NCBI RefSeq assembly: GCF_037992945.1
Contig: NZ_CP150304.1
Span: forward strand, 3,847,501-3,911,500
DNA: 64,000 nt
Direction of reading: 5' to 3'
Source of the DNA: Peribacillus sp. FSL E2-0218
Lineage (GTDB): Bacteria; Bacillota; Bacilli; Bacillales; DSM-1321
Position 1 is the stretch's first letter. Every line of letters begins with the position of its first letter. Shown here in pieces: positions 26,364 to 34,242 of this stretch. The translations under genes and the position numbers were made by a program. The notes under the pieces are model-generated. The model worked only from the letters and a program-made list of their open reading frames with translations. It was not told the DNA's origin and did not search any database.

Positions 26364-26391
26364 GAAAACGCTTTATCTGTAAGCGTTTTCA
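26364..26391 (-). promoter_or_regulatory. cre (CcpA) site within an inverted repeat
   Basis: TGTAAGCGTTTTCA (26378-26391) fits the cre consensus TGWAANCGNTNWCA at every position. It is also the right arm of a perfect 10-base inverted repeat (GAAAACGCTT / AAGCGTTTTC) at 26364-26390. Expected effect: glucose repression of the transporter. Confidence 0.75.
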
Positions 26392-26420
26392 ATTTATTGT
26401 GTTTTAAAACTATTTTGTTA

Positions 26421-26461
26421 ATTGTGTTCATTGTGTTCACGGAGACACTTCACAGGTGAAC
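26421..26461. promoter_or_regulatory. Possible response-regulator binding region
   Basis: A direct repeat ATTGTGTTCA is followed by the inverted pair TGTTCAC / GTGAACA about 15 bases apart. It lies upstream of the cre site, where the CitT-like regulator would bind. Assignment by position only. Confidence 0.4.
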
Positions 26462-26478
26462 AGGGTCCCTGATTCCAA

Positions 26479-26508
26479 CAAAAAAACACCTCCAATTAGA
26501 GGAGGTAT
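26479..26508 (-). terminator. Terminator after the first two-component system
   Basis: Arms ACACCTCC and GGAGGT with a seven-T run on the minus strand, just past the response regulator stop; separates the regulators from the transporter gene. Confidence 0.85.
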
Positions 26509-26518
26509 CCAATAGGCA

Positions 26519-27208
26519 CTATTCAATTTTATAATATCTTCGCTCGGGCCTGCCGACCAATCCATATACGACTTCCGCTTTGCATTTCTTCACAGAAATC
26601 AAATATTCCAAATAGCGTCTAGCCGTTGTCCTGGACGCACCGATCTGACCGCTTACCTGTTCGGCCGACAAGCCGATATCGCTTGCTTCGAGAACCTCGA
26701 TCACCTTCGTCAAGGTGATTTCGTCGACCCCCTTCGGCAGGGCAGCGGCTTCGTTCGTTTCTTGCGGAGCGTCTCCCTTTTTCATTATAAGATCAACAAA
26801 ATCCTGATCGATCTCTTGCTTGGATTTCAGCAGCTGGACTTTTTTAAGGTACTCCCCGATGACTTGGTTGAAGCGCTTCATTTCCACTGGTTTAATCAAA
26901 TAGTTCTCGACACCGTAGTGAAGCGCCTTTTCAAGCTGTTCCTTGTCTGTCGCAGCCGTAATCATGATGATATCGACAGACGGGAAGTTTTTTCGAATGT
27001 CGGGAAGGAGCTCAGTACCTAGCTGATCCGGCATATACACATCAAGCAAAAGTAGATCCGGTTTTTTTTGCTCCAATATCCGCAATGTTTTTTTGGCATT
27101 GACGGCTTTTCCGACCACTTCTACTTCATCAAAGGCTTTCAAGAATTTTTCATGGATATCCGCCACCCGGAAATCATCTTCCGCTATGACGGCTCTTATC
27201 TTCAACAT
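26519..27208 (-). CDS. CitT/DctR-like response regulator
   Basis: A 229-residue regulator: receiver domain (about 4-125) with phospho-acceptor D56 in LLLLDVYMP and the acidic pair D11-D12, then a C-terminal helix-turn-helix (about 170-225, AEQVSGQIGASRTTARRYLEYL) of the CitB/DcuR kind. Its stop precedes the downstream terminator, and it starts 2 bases after the kinase stop. Likely activates the CitMHS gene downstream. Confidence 0.9.
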   Translation of the reverse strand: MLKIRAVIAEDDFRVADIHEKFLKAFDEVEVVGKAVNAKKTLRILEQKKPDLLLLDVYMPDQLGTELLPDIRKNFPSVDIIMITAATDKEQLEKALHYGVENYLIKPVEMKRFNQVIGEYLKKVQLLKSKQEIDQDFVDLIMKKGDAPQETNEAAALPKGVDEITLTKVIEVLEASDIGLSAEQVSGQIGASRTTARRYLEYLISVKKCKAEVVYGLVGRPERRYYKIE

Positions 27209-27210
27209 TT

Positions 27211-28809
27211 TTACCCTCCTCTCCGTTTTTTAGGAAGATACACGGTGAATATGGTGTTTCCCTTTTCACTTTGAACCTCGATGATGCCCTCCAGCTCTTT
27301 TACGACCTGATCGGCGTTTGAAAGTCCATACCCACTCGGACTTCCACTGTTTTTCGAAGTGAAGCCCCGATTGAAAATATAGGAAATATCACGTTCAGCT
27401 ATTCCTTTTCCGTTGTCACTGACTTCAAATACTAGATCATTTCCAATATCGGTCGCGAAGAATTTCACGAGCGGCTCGTCCATGACGGAAACCGCTTCAA
27501 GCGCATTATCGATGATATTGCCTACTATCAAGGTGAGCTGTGACAATTTGATATGATCTGGAAGCTTCTCCAAGTAACTTTGTGCATCTATTTCGAAGAC
27601 GATTTTCTTCTCCGATGCTTTTCCGATCTTGCCGAGTAACAGGGCCTGTACCTTAGAATCCTTGATCTGCTCGAACACCACACGGTTCAAGGAATGCAAT
27701 TCGGATGTTTCGCTTTGAATCATATCTATTGCTTCATCGTATTCCCCTAATTGTATCAGTCCCGAGAGAACATAAAGCTTATTGGTGAATTCATGGGTTT
27801 GGGCCCGTAAATCCTCTGAATGCATCTTCACTTCCGATAATGTATGGACCATTTCCTCAATTTCCGTTCGATCACGGAACGAAGCGACAACACCGCTTAC
27901 TCCCTCACTATCGAAGATTGGTGTACAGTTCACGATAATCGATTTATCTTTCCACGAAATCTCTTTATCCGCCTGGGGCTCCCCAGACCTTAGCACTTCA
28001 AATAAATACTTCGACGGAAAAAGCCCATCGACATTCAAATGGCGGACGGATTCCTTGATATCGAGCAATTTCTTCGCTGGCTGATTCATCGAGGTGATCA
28101 ATCCATTTTGATCAATGGCGAGAATACCTTCCTTGACCGACTGAAGCACCGCATTTTTTTCTTTATATAAATTGGCGATTTCAAATGGCTCAAGTCCTAA
28201 CGTATCTTTACGTATGCTTCTTGCCAGCATGTAGCTGCCAATGATCGAAATCATGATCGCCAATAAAGATATAAACATTTCTTTCGAAAGGTCCTTGAAA
28301 ATCTGGGCCCGGACATCTTCGACCAAAAATCCTACCGAGACTATCCCAATGATCTTCCCATCCTGATTGAAGATCGGCGATTTCCCCCGAATCGAAAGAC
28401 CCAGCGAGCCCGCCGCCTCGGAAACATAATATTTGCCCTCGCGGATGGCCCTGCTATTGTCGCCGCCTTTCATCCGCTTCCCGATTTCGGATGCCAACGG
28501 ATGCGAGTAACGAATTTCTTTGTCATTCCCCACAACAATGAACTCAGCCCCTGTTTCCCTGCGGATCTTTTCGACAACCGGCTGGATGATACTCGCCGGG
28601 TCGTCCGTTTCAAAAGCCTCCTTGACGGTAGGCATGAAGCTGATCGTTTTAGAAAGTTCCAAAGCCAATTGGCCCTTATCCTTCGCGATTTGCCTTCCTT
28701 CCATATATGAAAAAGAGATCGCCAATAAGAGAATCAAAAAAAGGCTCAACGATAAAACTAATCCGAGAATCTTGGTTTCCAGCGATACTTTTCTCATATT
28801 CAACCGCAT
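27211..28809 (-). CDS. CitS/DcuS-like sensor histidine kinase
   Basis: Membrane sensor of 532 residues: helix 1 (about 12-35), an extracytoplasmic sCACHE domain with RYSHP (100-104) and the RGKSP segment (141-145) that in CitA/DcuS contact citrate or C4-dicarboxylate, helix 2 (178-197), a cytoplasmic PAS domain, the phospho-His in QTHEFTNKL (H339), and an ATPase domain with DNALEAV, DNGKGI and GYGLSN. It probably senses citrate or a related acid outside the cell. The ATG four codons in (28797) is an alternative start. Confidence 0.9.
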   Translation of the reverse strand: MRLNMRKVSLETKILGLVLSLSLFLILLLAISFSYMEGRQIAKDKGQLALELSKTISFMPTVKEAFETDDPASIIQPVVEKIRRETGAEFIVVGNDKEIRYSHPLASEIGKRMKGGDNSRAIREGKYYVSEAAGSLGLSIRGKSPIFNQDGKIIGIVSVGFLVEDVRAQIFKDLSKEMFISLLAIMISIIGSYMLARSIRKDTLGLEPFEIANLYKEKNAVLQSVKEGILAIDQNGLITSMNQPAKKLLDIKESVRHLNVDGLFPSKYLFEVLRSGEPQADKEISWKDKSIIVNCTPIFDSEGVSGVVASFRDRTEIEEMVHTLSEVKMHSEDLRAQTHEFTNKLYVLSGLIQLGEYDEAIDMIQSETSELHSLNRVVFEQIKDSKVQALLLGKIGKASEKKIVFEIDAQSYLEKLPDHIKLSQLTLIVGNIIDNALEAVSVMDEPLVKFFATDIGNDLVFEVSDNGKGIAERDISYIFNRGFTSKNSGSPSGYGLSNADQVVKELEGIIEVQSEKGNTIFTVYLPKKRRGG

Positions 28810-29222
28810 CCCCTATTTTCACGTTCCTTCATTATATTTTATTGCAGCATAATGATTTTACCATTTCTATTAAAATTTGAACATTGTGCGGATACCCAAT
28901 TATTGCAAACCTCCTGTTGCAGTCTTTTAACATTCTAGTTATACCTATCATCTAATATCATCATTTTTCTTTTTTTTCATATGAACTGTAGTTTCTTTTT
29001 CATAGTCTTCATGTCCTGGGGATGTATATGAACAACGCAAAAAATTTTCGCGTTATTGTATTAATTTAGCGTTCAAGATCCTTAAGGACTTTTGTGACAT
29101 AGTAAATATTTACTATAGTTCATTCTTAGTAAATATAGATCATTAATTATATTATTTAACAAATATGCAGGTAAATCAGCACAGTAAGTGATAACATTTT
29201 AGTAGAAATGGAGGTAATATTT
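28810..29222. other. A+T-rich intergenic region between kinase and secreted-protein genes
   Basis: No gene seen. GC content falls sharply from about 28860 and stays low to 30.9 kb, which marks the border of an island of different base composition. It contains the promoter and palindrome at 29092-29120 and an inverted repeat around 29035-29055 (AACGC / GCGTT). Confidence 0.6.
29092..29120 (+). promoter_or_regulatory. Promoter with palindromic operator for the secreted-protein unit
   Basis: TTGTGA, 16-base spacer, TATAGT; the spacer is almost filled by the perfect 16-base palindrome TAGTAAATATTTACTA (29100-29115), with a further half-copy (TTAGTAAATA) at 29126. A repressor bound there would cover the promoter. 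Regulator unknown. Confidence 0.6.
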
Positions 29223-29681
29223 ATGCAGTTTAAAAAATCATTAATCATAACAGTTTTAGGTTTATCAATTTTAGGTTTTTCTACGGGGGCAAGCGCTGCA
29301 AATAATGATGGACTTGTAGATTCAGAAGTTACACAATCTAACAAACAAGCAGATAATACTAATTTAATTAGCGGAAGAGCAGCCAAGCCCTCCAATTCTT
29401 CAAGAATAGATGTATATAAACCACTTTTAGGCAAAACCTATGCAGTAGCTAAATCAAGTTCTACAGTAAAAGAGGATTATATTTATGCTAAAGCAAGAAC
29501 GTTTAATGGTGATGGAGCATTAATCAAATCAAATTCAACAAGTGCTAAAAAAACAACCTATACTAGTGTTAGAGCTGATAATGGAACTGTTTACTCTGGT
29601 AATGATTGGGCCATTGGGAATCACACGTATAAGCTTAAAGGATTTAAAGATATTAATCATGAAACAAAGGCATATTGGTAA
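29223..29681 (+). CDS. Small secreted protein, unrecognised
   Basis: A 152-residue protein with a classical signal peptide (MQFKKSL, hydrophobic core, cleavage likely after ASA at 25). The mature part is rich in Ser, Thr, Asn and Lys, has no cysteine and ends in YW. The ATG at 29223 was chosen because the in-frame ATG at 29208 is part of the ribosome site. The gene is A+T-rich with codon use unlike its neighbours and heads a three-gene unit, suggesting transfer. It could be a secreted toxin, bacteriocin or matrix protein; I do not recognise a family. Confidence 0.75.
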   Translation: MQFKKSLIITVLGLSILGFSTGASAANNDGLVDSEVTQSNKQADNTNLISGRAAKPSNSSRIDVYKPLLGKTYAVAKSSSTVKEDYIYAKARTFNGDGALIKSNSTSAKKTTYTSVRADNGTVYSGNDWAIGNHTYKLKGFKDINHETKAYW

Positions 29682-29743
29682 TTAAGAGGTGACTAAGAGA
29701 TATGCCGATTGCATATCTCTTTTACTTAGGAGAAGAATTGATT

Positions 29744-30688
29744 ATGAGAAAATACTACAAAACAGTATTAATAATTATTTTAGGTTTAATTGGAACTTAC
29801 TACTTATTTAATAGTAATGTTTACTTCCCTTCAAATAAAGAATCCATTACTTCAATCACTACTGATAGTGAAGATCGTGGAATAGGAAACACGGTTGCAT
29901 ATGGTATAAAGAATTTGGAAGGTGAACATATAGATAATGGAACGGCACTTAGTAGTAAAAACAATAAAGTATCGGTGGTTGTCTCAATAGACCACAATAT
30001 GGATGAAGACAGAAAATATGCATTACTTATTTTTGATAACTATAAACAAAAAACATTTATTGTAGAAAACAAGGAGCAGGTAGTAAACAAACATTTCTTT
30101 GAAATGAAATCGAACAGTTCCATAAACATAAAAGTTTCCACATCCATTGATTCCAATTCTAGAGAATTAACTTTCTTACTCGTGAAAAAGCCCGAGTATA
30201 ATTTGAGAGAAAAGGATTTAAATAGAGCGGCAGTTCTAGGAGAAGTTTTGAGCATGCGTTTTTCAATCAACGATTCTGATATTATGGAGGAAAATAGTGA
30301 AGTAAGACCCGATGCTATTATTAGAGATGGTTTATATGAAAATTTGTTTGTCACGAATAGTAAAAAAAAGCTACAATCTATTATTACTGAAAAAGAAGGC
30401 AAGAAACTTATACTCTCTGCTGGAAATGATTCAAATGCCGAAATCAGATATGCCATTATAGCTTTAAAGGATTGGGAACAAGATACTGTTATAGATAACA
30501 AAATAGTCTTATATACGACTGTAGCTCCAGAAACGAGACACCTTTTTCATTTTAACCTACCCAATGTTAAAACTGAAAGTAATTTTCAATTCATTGCCTT
30601 CCCATTCCCTTATGATGTAAGTGATAATAATTATGAGAGTCAACAAGCATTTGGTTCTTTCAGAATCGTCATTCAAAATGATGAATAA
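29744..30688 (+). CDS. Membrane-anchored extracellular protein, unrecognised
   Basis: A 314-residue protein with one N-terminal membrane helix (about 7-23) and a long outside part. Two stretches (about 75-150 and 222-292) look like diverged copies of one beta-rich module: each has a K-Y/R-Y-A-x-x start, a central polar strand and an F-x-F/L-x-x end. ATG 29744 follows AGGAGAAG. It lies 62 bases after the secreted-protein gene in the same A+T-rich island. A receptor or immunity role toward the secreted protein is possible but unproven. Confidence 0.7.
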   Translation: MRKYYKTVLIIILGLIGTYYLFNSNVYFPSNKESITSITTDSEDRGIGNTVAYGIKNLEGEHIDNGTALSSKNNKVSVVVSIDHNMDEDRKYALLIFDNYKQKTFIVENKEQVVNKHFFEMKSNSSINIKVSTSIDSNSRELTFLLVKKPEYNLREKDLNRAAVLGEVLSMRFSINDSDIMEENSEVRPDAIIRDGLYENLFVTNSKKKLQSIITEKEGKKLILSAGNDSNAEIRYAIIALKDWEQDTVIDNKIVLYTTVAPETRHLFHFNLPNVKTESNFQFIAFPFPYDVSDNNYESQQAFGSFRIVIQNDE

Positions 30689-30706
30689 CAAGATGGGGGT
30701 AATTGA

Positions 30707-30805
30707 ATGTCCACTATAACTACTATATTAGGTTTAATCGGTATTTTTGCCATAATTGTTTTTTTAGCCATTGTAAAAACTATAAAAGATAATTCCAAAA
30801 GATAG
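30707..30805 (+). CDS. 32-residue single-helix membrane peptide
   Basis: ATG at 30707 behind GGGGGT, encoding MSTITTILGLIGIFAIIVFL followed by a charged tail AIVKTIKDNSKR. One membrane helix with a basic C-terminus. It starts 18 bases after the preceding gene and shares its base composition, so it is probably the third member of that unit. Small membrane peptides of this shape serve as immunity, toxin or regulatory subunits; nothing more can be said. Confidence 0.6.
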   Translation: MSTITTILGLIGIFAIIVFLAIVKTIKDNSKR

Positions 30806-30958
30806 TTGTTTTATCAAGGCAATTGGATGGGTTAACCAATACAACTCATGCTCTATTCAACTAATCAGCAGCCCACGCATTTACTTTAAAATTTAATAAA
30901 AATAAATCCTAGAATTTAGAGGAATTCAAAATCATTCTTAAGAATAGTCCCGTATATA

Positions 30959-30980
30959 AGGGCATGTTCGAACATGCCCT
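30959..30980. terminator. Perfect 22-bp palindromic hairpin
   Basis: AGGGCATGTTC and its exact complement follow the small-peptide gene by about 150 bases. No long T-run on either strand, so it may be a weak terminator or an RNA-stabilising hairpin. Confidence 0.5.
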
Positions 30981-31039
30981 CTCAATTTGTTCATATATAA
31001 ACTTCTTGTATTGATTTGGGAATTTTTTTGAACGTTTTT

Positions 31040-31414
31040 TCAAAAACAAGTAAAAGATCTAATTTGTCTTGTATCGATTCCAAAAAACGTCCAGAATCTC
31101 CCATTCCATCTGAAGCCTGCCACAGATCGCGGACCGACGAAAATGGGGTAATACCAGAAACTCCCGCCATTATTTAACCAAATGAACGTATTCCTGAATA
31201 AGCAAAACGAAATCGCCCCCGGATCTACAGCAAATGTTGAAGCTTGTTGCTGCTGCGGGATAAACGATGGCGGCGGAGCTGTCGGTGCTTGCGAATACGG
31301 CAATGATCCCGGTTGACCCGGAAATTGTGGTCCGCCTGGAAATCCTGGTAGTTCAGGAAACACTCGATCTTGATACGCTTGATCTTCATAATGATATGTT
31401 GGGTACACATACAT
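31040..31414 (-). CDS. Proline-rich small protein with aromatic C-terminal half
   Basis: A 124-residue protein, no signal peptide. Residues about 18-60 are rich in Pro, Gly and Gln (FPELPGFPGGPQFPGQPG), and the second half carries an aromatic-rich block (GGSFWYYPIFVGPRSVAGFRWNGRFW). Such proteins are common in spore formers and some sit in spore layers, but I cannot name a function. ATG 31414 chosen for the spacing from AGGGGTG. Confidence 0.7.
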   Translation of the reverse strand: MYVYPTYHYEDQAYQDRVFPELPGFPGGPQFPGQPGSLPYSQAPTAPPPSFIPQQQQASTFAVDPGAISFCLFRNTFIWLNNGGSFWYYPIFVGPRSVAGFRWNGRFWTFFGIDTRQIRSFTCF

Positions 31415-31534
31415 GGTCATTCACCCCTATATGATTGAATGATATACAGTATGATATATGGACCGAGGTTGTATGGGCTCTTAACGAACGATTTATGAAG
31501 CAACCCACATTTCATCTCCTAAAATGGAGAGCTA

Positions 31535-31680
31535 TCGATACGAATTGTACCGGTTTATTGACGAATTTTGTATTTTATCTGCGAATTGCGTTGATTTATC
31601 GATGAATTGTACTGATTTATCTGCAAATTTTGAGATTTATCTACGAATTACACCGGTTTATCTACGAATTGTGTGGATTC
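31535..31680. repeat. Degenerate 20-21-bp tandem array
   Basis: Seven units of form ATCTACGAATTGTACTGATTT with much variation; the GAATT core recurs at 31542, 31563, 31583, 31604, 31625, 31645 and 31666. It lies between alkA and the start of the proline-rich gene and touches the alkA stop codon. Not CRISPR: units are short, degenerate and without spacers. Confidence 0.7.
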
Positions 31681-32596
31681 AGTAAAGCAGTCTCCATAAA
31701 TAAAATGTTGCGTAGGATTCCCAATCAGACCAGGCTTCCGACCATGTTTGGATTTCGGCTTTTGTTGGTTTCATTTCCATTTCGAGGACCAGCTTGATGG
31801 AATTATGCAGACCGACGTCATCGATTGGAAATGCTGCTTGAAACCGCAAGCACCTCATGAGTACATAATTCGCTGTCCATGGACCGATCCCGCGTATTTT
31901 CGTAAGCATTTTTTCAGCGGTTTTTACATCGTTTGCCAGCAGCAGCTTTTCTTTCGTAAGTTCACCTTTCGCGATCAGTTGGGCCACACCAATCAAGTAC
32001 TCGCATTTCTTCACGGTCATCCTCATTACGGAAAGATCTTCTATCGTCAATTTGGCTATCGATTCAGGCGTCGGAAACAGCCAATACGACTTCCCCTCGT
32101 ATTCGATCCTTTCGCCGAATGATTCAACAAGCCTCCGCTTCAATGTATAAGCGTAAGTCAAATTAATCTGCTGTCCGAGAATTCCCCAGGCAATAGCTTC
32201 AAATAAATCTGGGATGCCGATGTTCCTTAAACCGAAGAACTGGCTGACCGGCCCTTGCAATAAGGGATCTTTTTTTGCAAGCTCATAAAAGGGCAAGAGA
32301 TTTGTGTCTAGATCGAACCAGCTGCGAATGTATGCGGAAACAGCATCAAAAACACGCTTGTCGATTGGTTCCGTCCGTCCTGGTATTCGAACGTGCAGCT
32401 CCGTTTCATTCACCGCACTGATTTCCACTAAAAGTTTCTCGTTTTCGAAAGACAAGGCCCGATATATCTTTTGATCGACAATGTCGAATAAACATTCATT
32501 GGCGGATCTTGATAAGTATGTAAGATTTTCCGTAAAGCGAAATTCATGGGGTGTAAGGATGGTCCATTCACATCTATCATAAAAGGTCTCGTTCAT
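31679..32596 (-). CDS. alkA: DNA-3-methyladenine glycosylase II
   Basis: Removes alkylated purines such as 3-methyladenine from DNA. In 305 residues it has an N-terminal AlkA-type domain, the helix-hairpin-helix LTKIRGIGPWTANY (231-244) and the catalytic Asp in FPIDDVG (D259 or D260). It is divergent from adaA-adaB, the same arrangement as in B. subtilis, so Ada controls both. Confidence 0.92.
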   Translation of the reverse strand: MNETFYDRCEWTILTPHEFRFTENLTYLSRSANECLFDIVDQKIYRALSFENEKLLVEISAVNETELHVRIPGRTEPIDKRVFDAVSAYIRSWFDLDTNLLPFYELAKKDPLLQGPVSQFFGLRNIGIPDLFEAIAWGILGQQINLTYAYTLKRRLVESFGERIEYEGKSYWLFPTPESIAKLTIEDLSVMRMTVKKCEYLIGVAQLIAKGELTKEKLLLANDVKTAEKMLTKIRGIGPWTANYVLMRCLRFQAAFPIDDVGLHNSIKLVLEMEMKPTKAEIQTWSEAWSDWESYATFYLWRLLY

Positions 32597-32795
32597 TCAT
32601 GCTCCTCCTTCTTCGGTTTCCTTTATGTTAATCAATTTACTCTTTCCTTTAAATACCGGGTTACAGTTAAAATAAAGGCCAGAGCTGTCTTCTGACAATA
32701 AATGAGCAGTTGGAACTCCAACATCACAATCTTCTCATTGATTTTAACTTTATCCAAAATGAATTACGTTATCTTGCTTTTATATTATCGCCTTG

Positions 32796-32823
32796 TTTGC
32801 ATATCTTCACTTTCTTGTATACT
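32796..32823 (+). promoter_or_regulatory. Promoter of adaA-adaB
   Basis: TTTGCA (32796-32801), 16-base spacer ending in TG, TATACT (32818-32823): an extended -10 promoter just before the adaA ribosome site. Confidence 0.6.
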
Positions 32824-32838
32824 AAAGGAGAGGTGAGC

Positions 32839-33432
32839 ATGGTGGATTCGAACATCCCTAATGATTATTGGAAGGCCATCGTCGATTGTGATGAAGCGTA
32901 TGATGATCATTTTTTATATGGAGTAATGACAACAGGCATTTTTTGCAGGCCCTCCTGCAAATCCCGGGTGCCCAATAAGGAAAACGTGAAGATTTTCAAA
33001 AATGCCAGAATGGCCCTGGAGGCGGACTTCCGGCCTTGTAAACGATGTAAACCGGAAGGACTGAATCTGCCAATGGAGGATTGGATTGAACAGATAACCG
33101 AATGGCTCGACCAGCATTTCCGTGAACCGCTCACATTGAACAGGATCGCCGATATTGCCCACGGGAGCCCTTATCATTTACAACGATCCTTCAAGCGTGT
33201 GAAGGGGATGACGCCCAGTGAATACGTTCAGCGCCTCCGAATTGAAAAAGCATGCAGCCTTCTCGAAAGCTCCGAGCTGAGCGTGGCAGACATAGGCTTG
33301 GCCGTAGGTTTCTCAAGCACTCCCTATTTCATGACATTATTCAAAATGAAGATGGGCCTTACACCAATGAGCTACCGCAAAGATGCCGCCAAAATCGCAA
33401 CGAAGGAGCGTGAATTGGATGCAAACAGTTGA
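32839..33432 (+). CDS. adaA: Methylphosphotriester-DNA methyltransferase and activator
   Basis: Takes a methyl group from phosphotriesters onto a zinc-bound cysteine and then activates the adaptive response. The 197 residues hold the N-terminal Ada zinc domain (C36, C40, C67, C70; acceptor C36 in GIFCRPSCKSR) and a C-terminal AraC-type double helix-turn-helix (about 88-185). ATG 32839 follows AAAGGAGAGG; an upstream in-frame extension is not supported. It overlaps adaB by 14 bases. Confidence 0.93.
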   Translation: MVDSNIPNDYWKAIVDCDEAYDDHFLYGVMTTGIFCRPSCKSRVPNKENVKIFKNARMALEADFRPCKRCKPEGLNLPMEDWIEQITEWLDQHFREPLTLNRIADIAHGSPYHLQRSFKRVKGMTPSEYVQRLRIEKACSLLESSELSVADIGLAVGFSSTPYFMTLFKMKMGLTPMSYRKDAAKIATKERELDANS

Positions 33433-33940
33433 CTGGTCGATACTAAATGCTGAAGCGGGGCCATTATATATCGCCAAGACGGAGAAAGGACTCTGCTATG
33501 TAGGTTCACCGGGACAATCATTCCAGGACTTGGGCGCATGGAGGCAAAAGCACTTCCCCACGGCCAAGCTTGCCGAAAATCCAGAAGCATTAAAACCTTA
33601 TATCCAAGAGCTGCAAGAATATTTCAAAGGAGTGCGGCAAACCTTCTCATTTACAACGGATGTAAAAGGTACTCCCTTCCAACAAGAAATCTGGGCAGCA
33701 TTGAAGCAAATCCCCTATGGGACAACATGTTCCTACTCCGATATTGCCCAGCTCATTCAAAGACCTGCAGCCGTTCGGGCTGTCGGTACGGCCATTGGCG
33801 CCAATCCTGTATTGATCACGGTGCCATGCCACCGGGTCATCGGCAAGAATGGCGCCATTTCCGGTTACCGCGGCGGTTTGGAGATGAAACAATATTTACT
33901 TCAATTGGAAGCGAACTATCGGGGGGGAAGACCTTCTTAA
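33419..33940 (+). CDS. adaB: O6-methylguanine-DNA methyltransferase
   Basis: Suicide repair protein that moves the O6-methyl group from guanine to its own cysteine. The 173 residues include the reactive site VPCHRVIG (C137), the DNA-binding helix RAVGTAIGANP and the usual C-terminal domain. ATG 33419 follows AAGGAGCG inside the end of adaA, so the two are translationally coupled. An IS1182-type element lies 30 bases beyond the stop. Confidence 0.93.
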   Translation: MQTVDWSILNAEAGPLYIAKTEKGLCYVGSPGQSFQDLGAWRQKHFPTAKLAENPEALKPYIQELQEYFKGVRQTFSFTTDVKGTPFQQEIWAALKQIPYGTTCSYSDIAQLIQRPAAVRAVGTAIGANPVLITVPCHRVIGKNGAISGYRGGLEMKQYLLQLEANYRGGRPS

Positions 33941-33948
33941 CTAATAAA

Positions 33949-33970
33949 AGCATCCGATCATTCGGATGCT
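33949..33970 (+). terminator. adaB terminator hairpin, left copy of the IS target duplication
   Basis: Arms AGCATCCGA and TCGGATGCT with a TCAT loop. The IS insertion has replaced the T-run that should follow by CAGACTG, so this copy is probably weak. An identical copy is at 35711-35732. Confidence 0.8.
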
Positions 33971-33980
33971 CAGACTGTAG

Positions 33981-34014
33981 ACAAACTCGATGAAAATCGA
34001 GTTTGTTTATTTTT
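33981..34014 (+). terminator. Hairpin terminator inside the left end of the IS
   Basis: Arms ACAAACTCGA and TCGAGTTTGT followed by TTATTTTT. It would stop transcripts entering from adaB before they reach the transposase. Confidence 0.75.
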
Positions 34015-34042
34015 ATGGCCTGTACAATTTAGACGTTGATTT

Positions 34043-34156
34043 CCACTCCAGGCACTCGCTTTCCGCGGGCGGTCGGGGAGCCTCCTCGGCTTTGCCTGCG
34101 GGGTCTCCCCTAGACGCGCTTTTCCCGCAGGAGTCTCGTACCTTCCGTTCCAATCA
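34043..34156 (+). repeat. GC-rich dispersed repeat inside the IS left region
   Basis: Contains GGCACTCGCTTTCCGCGGGC, then GGTCGGGGAGCC and TCCCGCAGGAGTCTCG. Relatives occur in reverse orientation at 63797-63872 and 63938-64000. This is a well-known type of intergenic repeat in Bacillaceae. It sits between the IS end and the transposase gene and is far richer in GC than the rest of the element. Confidence 0.75.
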
Positions 34157-34242
34157 ACTTTGTCTTACCTTTTAGATAGAACACTTTTGACTGGAGTCAT
34201 TTTTGTTTTAAAATTGAAGTATTAAAACTTGAGGTGATGAGG

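Noticed and set aside
29223..29681. Lactococcin-972-like bacteriocin
   Set aside because: Size and export signal would fit, but the family's glycine-tryptophan pattern is not visible, and no ABC transporter pair follows.
31535..31680. CRISPR array
   Set aside because: Units are 20-21 bases, degenerate, with no separate spacers and no cas genes.
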